A stretch of 64,000 nt of DNA from assembly GCF_030388665.1 (NCBI RefSeq), contig NZ_CP128846.1, forward strand, positions 9,050,703-9,114,702, written 5' to 3'. The position numbers and the translations under genes were made by a program. Under the pieces are notes generated by a model. That model worked only from the letters and a program-made list of their open reading frames with translations, was not told the origin of the DNA and ran no database searches. Below, one piece after another: positions 37,715-48,116 of the stretch (its first letter is position 1; every line of letters starts with the position of its first letter). Source of the DNA: Streptomyces flavofungini. Lineage in GTDB: Bacteria > Actinomycetota > Actinomycetes > Streptomycetales > Streptomycetaceae.

Positions 37715-39133
37715 ATGCCCGCACACGACCGCCTGTACATCAACGGCGCCTGGGTGCCCTCGCACGACACCGACCTGCTCACCGTCGTCGACCCCACGAC
37801 CGAGCGGCCCCTCGCCACCGTGCCCGACGCCACCGCGCGCGACGTCGACGACGCCGTGTCCGCGGCGCGCGCCGCCGCCGACCGGTGGGCGGCCACCCCC
37901 GTGGGGGAACGCGCCGACCTGCTGCGCGCCGTCGCCGAGGAACTCGGCCGCCGCGCGGAGCCCCTGGCCCGCCTGGTCGCCCAGGACGTGGGCAGCCCGC
38001 TGTCCTTCGCCAGGGCCGTTCAGGTGCTGCTGCCGGTCAACAGCTTTCTCCAAGCCGCCCGCACGGCCGTGGCGTACCCCTTCGAGCGCGCGCAGGGCCC
38101 CTCGCGGATCCTGCGCGAGCCGTACGGAGTGGTCGCGGCCATCACCCCGTGGAACTACCCCGTCCACCAGGCCGCCGCGAAGATCGCGCCCGCGCTGGCG
38201 GCGGGCAACACCGTCGTCCTCAAGCCCAGTGAGGTCGCCCCCCTGAGCGTCTGGGAGCTGGCCGACGCCATCGCCACCGTCGGGCTGCCTCCCGGCGTGT
38301 TCAACCTCGTGTGCGGCAGCGGACCGCGCGCGGGCGAGGCGCTGGCCGCGCACCCGGGCGTCGACGTGGTCTCCTTCACCGGCTCCACGCACACCGGCCG
38401 CAGGATCGGCGCCCTGGCCGCGCGCACCGTCAAGAAGGTGACGCTGGAACTGGGCGGCAAGAGCCCCGCGGTCATGCTGGCCGACGCCGACCCCGCGCGC
38501 GTCGTCCCCGACGTCATGGCGTCGGCGTTCATGAACAACGGCCAGACGTGCTCGGCCCTGACCCGTCTGATCGTGCCGCGCCCCGCACTCGCCGACGTGG
38601 AGGAACTGGCCCGCCACACCGCCTTGGACTGGGTGCCCGGGGACCCGGGGGAGGAGCGGACCCGGCTGGGGCCGCTGGCCTCGGCCGCCCAACTCCAGCG
38701 CGTGCGGCGGCACATCACCCGCGCACGCGCCGACGGCGCCGCACTCGTCACCGGGGGCGAGGACCCGCCCGCCCACACGCCCCGGGGGTTCTTCGTGCGC
38801 CCCACCGTCCTGTCCCGCGTCGATCCGCGGATGGCCCTGCACCACGAGGAAGTGTTCGGCCCGGTCCTGGCCATCGAGGCGTACGACAGCGAGGAAGAGG
38901 CCCTGAACATCGCCAACGACACGGAGTACGGACTGGCCGCGGCCGTGTGGACGGGCGACGAACACCGCGCCCTCGCCCTGGCGCGCGCCCTGCGGGCCGG
39001 GCAGGTGCAGGTCAACGGGGCGCCCTTCGACCCCAACGCCCCCTTCGGCGGCTACAAGCAGTCAGGAAACGGCCGCGAGGGCGGGACCGCGGGCCTGGAG
39101 GAGTTCCTGGAGACCAAAGCCGTACAGATCTGA
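37715..39133 (+). CDS. NAD(P)-dependent aldehyde dehydrogenase
   Basis: A 472-residue ALDH behind AGGAG. It has [20 protein letters not shown], the general-base Glu in [14 protein letters not shown], and the catalytic Cys in [13 protein letters not shown] (about residue 279). It ends [14 protein letters not shown]. It oxidises an aldehyde to an acid, consistent with a BVMO/hydrolase step or amino-aldehyde handling near the beta-alanine gene. Same strand and operon as neighbours (13-bp gap). Confidence 0.92.
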   Translation: MPAHDRLYINGAWVPSHDTDLLTVVDPTTERPLATVPDATARDVDDAVSAARAAADRWAATPVGERADLLRAVAEELGRRAEPLARLVAQDVGSPLSFARAVQVLLPVNSFLQAARTAVAYPFERAQGPSRILREPYGVVAAITPWNYPVHQAAAKIAPALAAGNTVVLKPSEVAPLSVWELADAIATVGLPPGVFNLVCGSGPRAGEALAAHPGVDVVSFTGSTHTGRRIGALAARTVKKVTLELGGKSPAVMLADADPARVVPDVMASAFMNNGQTCSALTRLIVPRPALADVEELARHTALDWVPGDPGEERTRLGPLASAAQLQRVRRHITRARADGAALVTGGEDPPAHTPRGFFVRPTVLSRVDPRMALHHEEVFGPVLAIEAYDSEEEALNIANDTEYGLAAAVWTGDEHRALALARALRAGQVQVNGAPFDPNAPFGGYKQSGNGREGGTAGLEEFLETKAVQI

Positions 39134-39227
39134 CCCACCGCCCGTTCCCGCACGCCGTCCGCGTGCGCACCGGCCCGCGACACCGCATCGACCACGCCCG
39201 TCACACCCCTACGGGAAAGGCAGAGCC

Positions 39228-39650
39228 ATGTACTACCGCACCCTGTTCAAGTCCAAGGTCCACCGCGCGACCGTCACCCAGGCCGACCTGCACTACGTCG
39301 GGTCGCTCACCCTCGACCGGGACCTGATGGACGCGGCCGACCTCCTGCCCGGAGAGAAGGTCGACATCGTCGACATCAACAACGGCAACCGCCTGTCCAC
39401 CTACCTCATCGAAGGACGGCGCGGCTCCGGCGTCGTCGGCATCAACGGCGCGGCGGCCCGGCTGATCAGCCCCGGCGACCTCGTCATCGTCATCGCCTAC
39501 GCCCACGTCCAGGACGCCGACGCGGCCCGCCTCGTGCCCAAGGTCGTGCACGTCGACCACGACAACAGGATCACCGCGCTGGGGTCCGACCCGGCCGAAC
39601 CGGCACCCGGCAGCGACACCACCCGCGGCGACCACGTCTTCGTCGACTGA
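39228..39650 (+). CDS. panD: aspartate 1-decarboxylase (pyruvoyl enzyme, PanD)
   Basis: A 140-residue protein starting [20 protein letters not shown]. The self-cleavage site is [10 protein letters not shown] (Gly25-Ser26), which creates the pyruvoyl cofactor from Ser. [20 protein letters not shown] and [19 protein letters not shown] complete the family pattern. It turns L-aspartate into beta-alanine. PanD normally serves pantothenate synthesis, but panB and panC are absent here, so this copy probably supplies beta-alanine to the cluster. Confidence 0.92.
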   Translation: MYYRTLFKSKVHRATVTQADLHYVGSLTLDRDLMDAADLLPGEKVDIVDINNGNRLSTYLIEGRRGSGVVGINGAAARLISPGDLVIVIAYAHVQDADAARLVPKVVHVDHDNRITALGSDPAEPAPGSDTTRGDHVFVD

Positions 39651-39716
39651 CGGCCCCGCCCTTCCCACCCGGTACGAGTCCCGGCCCACCGCCGACTGAC
39701 GAAAGGGCGAGCCCTC

Positions 39717-41561
39717 ATGTGCGGCATCGCAGGCTGGATCGCGTTCGACGCCGACCTCAGCCACCAGGAAGAGACCATCAACGGGATGACGCGGTCGCTG
39801 CGCACCAGGGGACCCGACGCCTCGGGGACCTGGGTCGACGGGCACGCCGCCCTCGGACACCAGCGACTGGCGGTCATCGACCTCGCGGGCGGCGCGCAGC
39901 CCATGACCGCGCGGACGCCGGACGGGCCCGTGGCCATGACCTACAGCGGCGAGGTCTACAACTTCGTCGCCCTCCGGCAGCACCTGCGCGGCCGCGGGCA
40001 CCCCTTCCGGACCGCCAGCGACACCGAAGTGGTCCTGCGGGCCTACCTGGAGTGGGGCGAAGGCCTCGTCGAACACCTGACGGGCATGTACGCCTTCGCG
40101 ATCTGGGACGGGCGCACCGACCGCCTGCTGCTGGTCCGTGACCGCCTGGGCGTCAAACCCCTCTACTACTACCCCACGCCCGACGGGGTCCTGTTCGGCT
40201 CCGAACCCAAAGCCGTCCTCGCGCACCCCGAGGCCGAGGCCGCCGTCGACCACGACGGGCTGCGCGAGATCTTCCTCGGCGTGAAGACGCCGGGCGCGGC
40301 GGTCTGGCGCGGGATGAGGGAGCTGCGCCCCGGCTGCCTCGCGACGGCCGACCGCCGGGGCGTGCGGGAGCACACGTACTGGCGCCTGACCGCGAGGTCG
40401 CACACCGAGGACGCGGACGCGACCGCCGCGCACGTCGGGGAACTCCTCGGCGGCGCGGTGCGCGAGCAGCTCGTCGCGGACGTGCCCCGCTGCCTGCTCC
40501 TGTCGGGAGGGCTCGACTCGAGCGCGATCGCCGGGTTCGCGGCCGGGGCCCTGAACGGGCACGGCGAGCGCCTGCGCACCTTCTCCGTCGACTTCCAGGG
40601 ACACGCCGACCACTTCACGCCCGACCACCACAACGTCAGCCCCGACGCACCCTACGTACAGGAGGTCGTCAAGCACCTCGGCACGGACCACGCCGACATC
40701 GTGCTGGACGCCGGTGACCTCGCGAGCCCGGAGGTGCGCCGGGCCGCCGTCCGCGCCCGTGACCTGCCCGTCGGCCGCGGCGACATGGACCACTCCTTGC
40801 TCCGGCTCTTCACCGCGATACGCGAGCACTCCACCGTGGCGCTGTCCGGGGAGGGCGCCGACGAGATGTTCGGCGGCTACTGGTGGTTCCACGACGCCGC
40901 CCTGCGCGCGGGCGCGGGCTTCCCCTGGCTGACGGCCGCCCTCGGCCGCGCGCGCCAGGAACGCGCCTTCCTGCCCCAGGACCTGGCCGACGTCCTCGAC
41001 CTGCCGGGATACGCGGTGCACCGCTACCGCGAAGCCGTCCGCGAGACCCCGACGCTCGACGGCGAGGGCCCCGGCCAACGCCGTTCCCGCGAACTGCTCC
41101 ACCTGCACATCACCCGCAGCCTCGGCGGCATGCTGGAGCGCAAGGACCGGCTCAGCATGGCCGTGGGACTGGAGGTGCGGGTGCCGTTCTGCGACCACCG
41201 CGTCGCGGAGTACGCCTTCAACATCCCCTGGTCCCTGCACGCGGCCCAGGGACGGGAGAAGAGCGTGCTGCGCGCCGCGGCGCGCCCCGTGGTGCCCCAG
41301 AGCGTGCTCCTGCGGCGCAAGAGCCCCTATCCGATGACCCGCGACGAGCGCTATGTGTCCGCGCTCCAGGAGCAGGTGCGCGGGGCCCTGGCCGAGCCCG
41401 GCCACCCGGTCTTCGCCCTGTTCGACCGTGCGGCGGCGGCTCGCGCCGGGCACGTCGCTCCCGCCGAGCACCCCAGGCCTCAGGCGCTCCGCGCCGCGCT
41501 GGAGAAGTTCCTCGACCTGCGCACGTGGATCGACCTCTACGGCCCGCGCCTGCGGATCTGA
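39717..41561 (+). CDS. asnB: asparagine synthetase B (glutamine-hydrolysing)
   Basis: A 614-residue class II amidotransferase. MCGIAGWIAF exposes Cys2, the glutaminase nucleophile. YSGEVYNFVALRQHL and LLVRDRLGVKPLYYY belong to the N-terminal domain. The PP-loop LLLSGGLDSSAIAGFAAGAL (about residue 262) binds ATP in the synthetase half, with SGEGADEMFGGYWWF downstream. It may amidate an acid of the product or make asparagine. Related enzymes also form beta-lactams, but this one keeps the active glutaminase residues. Confidence 0.92.
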   Translation: MCGIAGWIAFDADLSHQEETINGMTRSLRTRGPDASGTWVDGHAALGHQRLAVIDLAGGAQPMTARTPDGPVAMTYSGEVYNFVALRQHLRGRGHPFRTASDTEVVLRAYLEWGEGLVEHLTGMYAFAIWDGRTDRLLLVRDRLGVKPLYYYPTPDGVLFGSEPKAVLAHPEAEAAVDHDGLREIFLGVKTPGAAVWRGMRELRPGCLATADRRGVREHTYWRLTARSHTEDADATAAHVGELLGGAVREQLVADVPRCLLLSGGLDSSAIAGFAAGALNGHGERLRTFSVDFQGHADHFTPDHHNVSPDAPYVQEVVKHLGTDHADIVLDAGDLASPEVRRAAVRARDLPVGRGDMDHSLLRLFTAIREHSTVALSGEGADEMFGGYWWFHDAALRAGAGFPWLTAALGRARQERAFLPQDLADVLDLPGYAVHRYREAVRETPTLDGEGPGQRRSRELLHLHITRSLGGMLERKDRLSMAVGLEVRVPFCDHRVAEYAFNIPWSLHAAQGREKSVLRAAARPVVPQSVLLRRKSPYPMTRDERYVSALQEQVRGALAEPGHPVFALFDRAAAARAGHVAPAEHPRPQALRAALEKFLDLRTWIDLYGPRLRI

Positions 41562-41971
41562 CGCCACGACAAGGAGCGGATCGACAGCGTGGACCGGCCA
41601 CGGCCGCGGACCCCGCTCGACGGCGGCATCGGTGTGGAGATGGCAGAGGGGTGCGCGGCAGAGCGGCAGGAGGGGCGGTGCTTGATGTGGGCCTAGAGGG
41701 ATCCGGATGGTGTCCCTTGGCCGAGGGTGAAGGGGGCCTTGCTGGTGAGCGGCCTTGCTGGTGAAGGGGCCTTGAGAAGGGTCGTAGGTGCGGGCGCGCA
41801 TGTGGGAGCCGAGCGCGTCGGGCAGAGTGGCGTCCTCGCCGTCGGCGGCCTGTCCGTACTGGCCTGCGTAGCCGAAGTCGTTGTTCGGCTGCGCGGCATC
41901 GAGGCCGGGGCCGCCCGTGCCGAAGACGCTGGTGTAGTTGCAGGGCCTGGCCTGACTTCCTGAGGCAGTGG
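41562..41971. other. intergenic region at the right border of the cluster
   Basis: No supported gene. It has short repeats of GGCCTTGCTGGTGA(A/G) around 41731-41772. It separates asnB from transposase debris, so marks the cluster edge. Confidence 0.5.
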
Positions 41972-42343
41972 TCAGGTCGGTGATGGAGCCAGCACCTCGC
42001 GGTGGCGGCGGGCCTCGCCGTCGTCGCGGCGCTGCCGCTTCTTGACGATCTGCGGCTCGAAGCTGCCGGCCGTGTCGCGGGGCACCCTCACCCCGACCGG
42101 GCCGACGTCGGTCAGCACGGTCTTCGCCCGCGTGCCGTTGCGGCTGTTGCGGTTGTTCTTCCCAGCCGGATCGTGCTTCTCATAGCCGAGGTGATCAGTG
42201 ATCTCCCCTTCCAGGGCCGACTCCAGCACTCGCTTGGTCAGCATCTGCAACAGCCCACCCTCACCGGTCAGTTGCAGGCCCTCACTACGTGCCCGATCAA
42301 CCAGCATCGCGACGAGCTCCTCGTCCGACGCGGCCGAGGGCAT
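41972..42343 (-). pseudogene. truncated IS256-family transposase, N-terminal fragment
   Basis: Translation MPSAASDEELVAMLVDRARS, then LLQMLTKRVLESALEGEITD, HLGYEKHDPAGKNNRNSRNG and VRVPRDTAGSFEPQIVKKRQ. This is the conserved N-terminal part of IS256/Mutator transposases. The frame then diverges and stops after 123 residues; full enzymes are about 400 residues and the DDE region is missing. Confidence 0.85.
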
Positions 42344-43311
42344 CGGCCCACTCCTCCACGTACTCGTGCTCCGTCGTCGTCTCGTTCACGTGGCGTCTCT
42401 TCCTTGATCAGCAGATCCGCCGTTGATTAGACACTCCTCCCGCCCGAAAGCGGGCCCTCACACACATCCAGCGCCCGCGCCTCGGCCGACTGATCCGGCC
42501 GAGGTCCCTGTCCTCGGAGACGGACCGGCCGGTGACCACGCCGTCCAACGGCTCCTGGACCACGCCACACCAGCCGACCTGCCCCCACGCAACGGAGAGG
42601 CACACCGTCGCCCTCGCTTCCCGCGTCCTGCGCGCGGAAGCCACCGGCGCCGGACGTGAACACTGGCCCCGCTGCTTCCCCCCAGCAGCAGCTCCGCGCC
42701 CCCTACCAGGACGTCCGCATTCAGGCTGGGACCGCCCGCCGCGTCGATGGGCATCGTGACCGAGTCCGCGTCCGTCTGGTCTGGGCCGGCACCGATCCCG
42801 CGGGCCAGGCTCAGGACGGACGAACCGCCCAGGTGCTCGTTGTACGCGGGCCGGCTGGTTGGCGAGCCACACGGTGATAGCCGTCCATGTCCGAGATGCG
42901 GTGGGAGCGGACGCGCGCTGGTGGCGTGGAGGAACTCGCAGTCCGTTCCGCTGGCCTGGCCTGCGGCAGAAGCCCCATCCAGTCGACCTTCGCACCTCGG
43001 CCTTGCTATCAATCCAACCTTCGGAAGGGCCCTCCCCGAAGACACCGTCCTGCGCCCGGGGAGTCCGCGTTGCCGGGCGGAGGTTCGCCCTGGCTCGGAT
43101 CCGCAGGCGGCTTCTGCTTACCCATGCCCAGGTCTCCCTTCCGTGGGACAGCAAACGAGCCACGAGATCGTGCGCAGCGGCCCGGGCGACCCGACGCCAA
43201 TCACGAGGCTTCCCGGGAACCCCGGGGTCAGCTTGATCGTTCTTCCGGGTGCGCGGTGTACGCCGGAGTGCGCCTCGCCGACACCCACGAGGAACGTGAA
43301 GGAGAGCGTGC
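42344..43311. other. about 1 kb without a supported gene
   Basis: Several open frames on both strands give incoherent translations. I see no intact gene, RNA or long repeat. It probably holds decayed transposon-border DNA. Confidence 0.5.
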
Positions 43312-43914
43312 ATGGCCCTCACCCCCGTAGTACGACCCGCCACGGAACGGGACGTGCCCGGTGCCCTCCGGACACTCGCCCATGCCTTCGCCGACTATCC
43401 GTTCACCCGGCATGTCGTCGCGGCCGACGGGCACGACGAGCGGGTGCGCCGCTTCCAGGAGCTGTTCCTGACCCGGGTCGGCCTTCGGTACGGGCGGACA
43501 TGGGTCACCGACGACGCGCGCGCCGTGGCGGTGTGGACCACGCCCGAGTTGGACCCGACGCCCGGATTCGCCGAAGTGGGGCCGTTGATCGAGGAGTTGG
43601 CGGGCGACCGCGCGCCGGCCTTCGCCGCAGCGCAGCGCGCCCTCGATCCGCACCGGCCCAGCGAGCCGGTGTGGTTCCTCGCGACCGTCGGCGTGGCCCC
43701 GGAAGCACAGGGCCAAGGGCTCGGGGGCGTGCTGGTCGAGGCCGGGCTCGAAGCGGCGGACCGCGCCGGGCACCCGGCATTCCTGGAGACCTCGAGCGAG
43801 CGGAACGTGAGGTTCTATGAACGCCTGGGCTTCACCGTGACCGCGGAGGTCGAGCTGCCCGACGACGGTCCCCGCACTTGGTGCATGCGCCGCGAGCCCA
43901 GGACGCAGGGCTGA
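43312..43914 (+). CDS. GNAT-family N-acetyltransferase
   Basis: A 200-residue protein. Acetyl-CoA binding segment VGVAPEAQGQGLGGVLVEAG (motif A, QGxGxG/A) is followed by AFLETSSERNVRFYERLGF (motif B). The N-terminal PVVRPATERDVPGALRTLAH is the standard first strand and helix. It stands alone; substrate unknown. Confidence 0.88.
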   Translation: MALTPVVRPATERDVPGALRTLAHAFADYPFTRHVVAADGHDERVRRFQELFLTRVGLRYGRTWVTDDARAVAVWTTPELDPTPGFAEVGPLIEELAGDRAPAFAAAQRALDPHRPSEPVWFLATVGVAPEAQGQGLGGVLVEAGLEAADRAGHPAFLETSSERNVRFYERLGFTVTAEVELPDDGPRTWCMRREPRTQG

Positions 43915-43943
43915 CCGTCTCCCGCGCCAGGCATCCTGAAGCT

Positions 43944-44219
43944 ATGAGTGCCAGTACGTTCCCGAACACTCAGCTCTGCGAATTTGGATACTGCGTCATC
44001 GTCGCCAAGGGGATTTCCGCCGCTGCCCTTCTGGCCAGAGTGTCGGACGAGGAGGCGACCCCCATCCTCCTGAGCCGCGCAGAAGCTGACGCCATCCCGC
44101 AGATCGTGTTCGAGGAGGTGGCGAAGTCGGTGACCGGTGGCTTTCCCCGCCGCGCCCCAACTCACAAGCAACCCTCTCCTGCCCCATCCCTGCCAGGAGA
44201 CGTGCGCATGGTGCGGTGA
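43944..44219 (+). CDS. DUF6461-like small protein (possibly truncated)
   Basis: About 91 residues from ATG 43944. FGYCVIVAKGISAAALLARV, followed by DEEATPILLSRAEADAI, resembles the N-terminal part of DUF6461 proteins, which are usually longer. The C-terminal part (RRAPTHKQPSPAPSLPGDVR) looks unrelated, so the gene may be truncated. Confidence 0.45.
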   Translation: MSASTFPNTQLCEFGYCVIVAKGISAAALLARVSDEEATPILLSRAEADAIPQIVFEEVAKSVTGGFPRRAPTHKQPSPAPSLPGDVRMVR

Positions 44220-44417
44220 GCTGCCTGATCTGCCGGACGGCAGCCGAGTCTCTCCACAACCATTGCCGTGTGTTTCAGCGTCTGTTGTTCGTGTGCCTTC
44301 ACACTCGTGGCAGGGCGTGATCCGGCAGTCCCTGCCGTGCGAGGACGTGCAGGATGTGCCCTGTCGCCGCCGCTCGCCCCGGGCAGCCGTGCTGCCGTCC
44401 GCACCAAGGAGACGCTC

Positions 44418-45326
44418 GTGCCAGAGTCCCCCTGCACCCTCGTCAGCCTGCCCCGGCCCGACGGCGCGCGCCTGGCTCTCTCCTTGCACGGGCCGAAGAA
44501 CCCTGACCTGGTGATCGTCCTGGCCCACGGATGGCAGGCGACCTCTGCCATCTGGGACAAGACCGTGGAACAACTGAACCGCCCGTCCACCCTCATCGTG
44601 CGCTATGACCAGCGCGGTCACGGCCGCTCCACCACCGGCACCGCACGGCCAGCGATGTCCCTGCTGGCCGACGACATCCAGGCCGTCATCGCCGCCACCG
44701 CGCCCGGGGACATACCGGTCATCCTCGTCGGCCACTCCATGGGGGGCGCCGCGGTTCTCACGCTGGCCGCTTCCCACCCCCGCCTCTTTGGGGAGAAGGC
44801 AATCGCGGCTCTGCTCCTGGCCACCAGCGGCGGCGGCCTCGACCTCGCTGCCGCCGGATTTCCGCTGCGAACACGGCTGGTCGGCCTGCTGCGCCACGCC
44901 ATGGCCAGCCTGTGCATTCACGCCCCCGGCGTGGCATTGCGCCTGCACAACCTCTGGCAGGCGCGGTTGAGCACACAGCCCCCCATGGATGTCGCCGGGC
45001 GGTGGTTCAAAGCACTGATGCGCCACGACGTCACCGAGCTGGGGGCCTTGCGGCGGATCCCGGTGCACATCCTGGTGGGGGAGGAGGACCCCACGGTTCC
45101 GCCCGTCCACTCACACCGCCTGGCCGAGCAGATCCCCACCGCTGAACTGCACGTCGTCCCACATGGCTGTCATCGTCTGCCCACCCGGCACTCGTCAGTC
45201 GTCGTCTCAGCGATCGAGCGAACCTGCTCCGACGCCTTCCAAGGGTCCGGCAGTCGACTGCCCGTGGACAAGACCGACGGTCCCGCGCCCGGGCTGGGCC
45301 CGGCCGCGGTCCCCGGCACGTCCTGA
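44418..45326 (+). CDS. alpha/beta-fold hydrolase
   Basis: A 302-residue protein from GTG 44418 with AAGGAG six bases upstream. LVIVLAHGWQATSAIWDK, VRYDQRGHGRST, nucleophile elbow VILVGHSMGGAAVLTLA, acid in HILVGEEDPTVPPVHS and His in VVPHGCHRLPTRHS. This is a canonical serine hydrolase of the esterase/epoxide-hydrolase-like class. The last 45 residues are low-complexity. No operon partner. Confidence 0.85.
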   Translation: MPESPCTLVSLPRPDGARLALSLHGPKNPDLVIVLAHGWQATSAIWDKTVEQLNRPSTLIVRYDQRGHGRSTTGTARPAMSLLADDIQAVIAATAPGDIPVILVGHSMGGAAVLTLAASHPRLFGEKAIAALLLATSGGGLDLAAAGFPLRTRLVGLLRHAMASLCIHAPGVALRLHNLWQARLSTQPPMDVAGRWFKALMRHDVTELGALRRIPVHILVGEEDPTVPPVHSHRLAEQIPTAELHVVPHGCHRLPTRHSSVVVSAIERTCSDAFQGSGSRLPVDKTDGPAPGLGPAAVPGTS

Positions 45327-45670
45327 CCGCTGCAACGGCCAGCGGCATCACCGACGTCAACGAACCGCCGCCCTCGCCGTCCCCCCCCCGCATCACCTGC
45401 CGCACCACCGCCTCCGGCACCCGGGTCCGAACCAAAGCCGTCGTGGTCACCCCCTCTCGATGCACCGAGTGACGCTAGATCCATGGCGGTAGATCCTCGC
45501 TCCACAACCAGGCTTCGACGGGGACAGCATTAGCACGCGTGCAGCCGAGATTCGCGAGGGTCTGATGGTCGCGTTCATGACTGAGCGGGAAGCGCGCGTC
45601 GGTTCGTCGAGCCCATCGGTGACGGCAGGGCTTGTGCGCGCCCTTCTGACCGGTCGGAGTGATTTTTTGG

Positions 45671-45922
45671 TCAGGCTGCTTCTGGTATCACGTAGCGACG
45701 GTCTCCGCCGCCCGCACGGACTGAGAGTCCATGATCGCCGGTGTCGGCTCCGCCGACCGTCCCTCGGCCTGCCCCGCCCGTCTGCGGAGCCGGTCGTGGA
45801 ACTCCGCGATCAACCCCTGCTGACGCCGGCGGAAGAACGCATGGACCGCGCTCCAGGCCGGAAGGTCGACCGGCATCGCCCGCCATTCGCCACCCTGAGC
45901 TACCAAGAGGCCCTGCCTTCAT
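45671..45922 (-). pseudogene. IS5-family transposase fragment
   Basis: Minus-strand frame 45688-45906 gives LPAWSAVHAFFRRRQQGLIA, EFHDRLRRRAGQAEGRS and IMDSQSVRAAETVAT. These match the segment joining the N-terminal DUF4096 domain to the first catalytic Asp of IS5-type transposases (DSQSVKAAE). Both flanks are lost. Confidence 0.75.
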
Positions 45923-46021
45923 GCCCGGACCACCAGAAGATCACCCGACTCAGAACCCCGTTCGAGTCACCAGGCTCCACGATCGGCACAACAACAAGCA
46001 CTTGGAGATCGCACAGATAGA

Positions 46022-46856
46022 TCAAGGGCGTCGGCCTGGCCGGGTTTGCCAACGGTGGCTGGTCCAGGCAGTTCGGAGTAGTCGGCGGACGATGATGATC
46101 GCGTTGGCGAGTGCGATGAAGGCGTCGATCACGCGAGTGTGGCGTTCTGTACAGATGGCGAGTTTACGGAAGCCGCGGTTGTGCCAGGAGTTAGCGCGTT
46201 CCACGACCCATCTGGCGCCAGCCTGCAGTGGGAACCCTTTCTTGCTGATCACGGCCCTGTAGCCCAACTTGTCAAGCAGGTTGCGACTCGTGCGGGAGTC
46301 GTAGCCGGCGTCCAGATGCACGGTGATCTGTTCAGGCAGATAGGAGCCCGAACCGGGAAATTTTCTCCAGCGTGGGGCGCAACAGCACGGAATCGTGCCG
46401 GTTCGCCGGAGCGACCACACAGCCCAGCGGGATCCCGGTCCCGTCGCTCAGGAGGGAGCGTTTCGTGCCCTGCTTCCCGCGGTCCACCGGCGACTTCCCG
46501 GCGATCTCGCCCCCGCAGGGTGCCTTGGTGATGCATCCATCCACTGCGAGATCTTCCAAGGCGAGGCCGACGACCCGGTCGTAGGCGTCCAGGCACAGCT
46601 GTTCCAGCTCCTCGAACACTCCAGCAGCTATCCACTCGTCGCGTCGGTTGCGGATCGTGGTTGCCGAGCAGGAGGAGTCCGCGACCTTCGCATAGGCGAC
46701 ACCGAACACGAGCACTTGGATGAGCTTGTCGAACACCAGCCGGTCCGCGATTCGTGGCCGGTGACATCCCCAGGGATGCGACACGTTGCGGGCCGGCAGC
46801 AACGTCGAGAACTGCTCCCAGATCGGGTCAATGACAGAGAACGGCAGCGCAGGCAC
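46022..46856 (-). pseudogene. IS5-family transposase, frameshifted
   Basis: Two minus-strand frames form one transposase. The first (46856 to 46332) starts MPALPFSVIDPIWEQFSTLL and includes CLDAYDRVVGLALEDLAVDG and RGKQGTKRSLLSDGTGIPLG. The second (46420 to 46022) continues with ITVHLDAGYDSRTSRNLLDK and RWVVERANSWHNRGFRKLAI. The shift lies near 46335-46420. The DDE residues are DLAVDG, LDAGYD and the Glu of VVERANSW. As read it is inactive unless frameshifting occurs. Confidence 0.8.
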
Positions 46857-46869
46857 AACAGCGGCTCGA

Positions 46870-46968
46870 GTCTCAGGCGGCCTGGTCGAGTCTTGCGGTG
46901 AAGAAGCCGCTCAGCTTCTCCACGACGGGGCCGAGGTACTACTCCTTGTCGTAGAGGTCGACATGGCT
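46870..46968 (-). pseudogene. C-terminal remnant of an alpha/beta hydrolase
   Basis: The minus strand reads SHVDLYDKE, a TAG, then YLGPVVEKLSGFFTARLDQ, matching the usual C-terminus of alpha/beta hydrolases that lie divergent to MmyB-type regulators. The rest is missing at the IS5 border. Confidence 0.5.
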
Positions 46969-46993
46969 CGCGCCCTCACCCTCCGGACCTGGC

Positions 46994-47861
46994 GAGCTCG
47001 GCGCCTTCCTCAAGGCCCGCCGTGCCCAGCTGAGCCCGCACGAAGTCGGCCTGCCCGAGACCGACAGTCACCGCAAAGTCGCGGGGCTGCGCTGAGAGGA
47101 AGTCGCCCACCTCGCCGCGATCAGTGTCGACTACTACACGCGACTGGAGCAGGGCCGGGTCCAGGCATCAGCATCCATGCTCGCCACTCTTGCACGTGCG
47201 CTGCGCCTTGATGATGACCAGCAGACCTATCTCTTCGAGATCGCGGGCAAGACCGACGCCAGACCGCGTCGCCGGCGTGCCGCCCAACGCGTGCGTCCAG
47301 CCGCCCGCCGCCTGCTCGAACAGCTCACCGAGACCCCCCACCCTCGTTCTCGGCAAACGCATGGACCTCCTCGCTTGGAACCACGCCGCCACCGCGCTCT
47401 CCACCGACTTCGCCCGCATCCCCGCCGCACGGCGCAACTACGTGTACCTGATGTTCACCGACCCCGCCTTCCGCGGCATGCACCTCGACTGGGAACACGA
47501 CGCCCGTGACGCGGTCGCAGCCCTCCGCATGGAAGCAGCCAAAGGCCCCGATGACCCCGCCCTCGCCCAACTCGTGGGCGAACTCTCCGTACAAGACACT
47601 GACTTCCGCACCTGGTGGGCCGAACACCACGTCAACTCCGCCAGCTACGGCACCAAGCACTACCGGCACCCCGCCGTCGGCGACTTCACCCTCGACTGCG
47701 ACACCTGGGACAGCCCCGACGGCTCCGGCCAACGCCTCATGATCCTCACCGCAGAACCCGGATCGACATCGCACGACGCGCTACGCATCCTCATCTCCTG
47801 GGCACCTGCCAGCCAAGCAGCACCAGGCAGCGCCGTCCCACCCGGTGATACGAACCGCTGA
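46994..47861 (+). pseudogene. MmyB-like XRE transcriptional regulator, broken
   Basis: The plus strand reads ELGAFLKARRAQLSPHEVGL and KVAGLR, a TGA at 47093-47095 where Arg is expected, then EEVAHLAAISVDYYTRLEQG (helix-turn-helix). After TETP near 47340 the frame shifts and continues as LVLGKRMDLLAWNHAATALS, RRNYVYLMFTDPAFRGMHLD and RTWWAEHHVNSASYGTKHYR. The last part is the MmyB ligand-binding domain. One nonsense codon and one frameshift make it a pseudogene. The MmyB half could still be expressed from 47361. Confidence 0.8.
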
Positions 47862-48116
47862 CACCCGCACACCTGACGAACAGAACTTGATCAACGCCGG
47901 AAGCCCGACACCCCCTCACCTATCCGCGCGATCTCTAAGCATGTCCGGACGGAGATTCGGACTCTCTGGTTGTGTGATCGGAGCGGGATTTTTGAGTGAC
48001 ATGTCGCACGTAATGGACGCTATGAATACAGTTGATCTTGCCCTCAATTAATGCGTAACGTACTTCCAAGCGGAATACGACCAACCGCTTTTGAAAGCTA
48101 AATCAGGGGAACGACG

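Noticed and set aside
39717..41561. AsnB homologue as a beta-lactam synthetase
   Set aside because: Cys2 and the glutaminase domain are intact, unlike beta-lactam synthetases, so ordinary amidotransfer is more likely.
42408..43343. Several 200-350 residue frames between the IS256 fragment and the GNAT gene
   Set aside because: No ribosome sites, motifs or coherent codon use on either strand.
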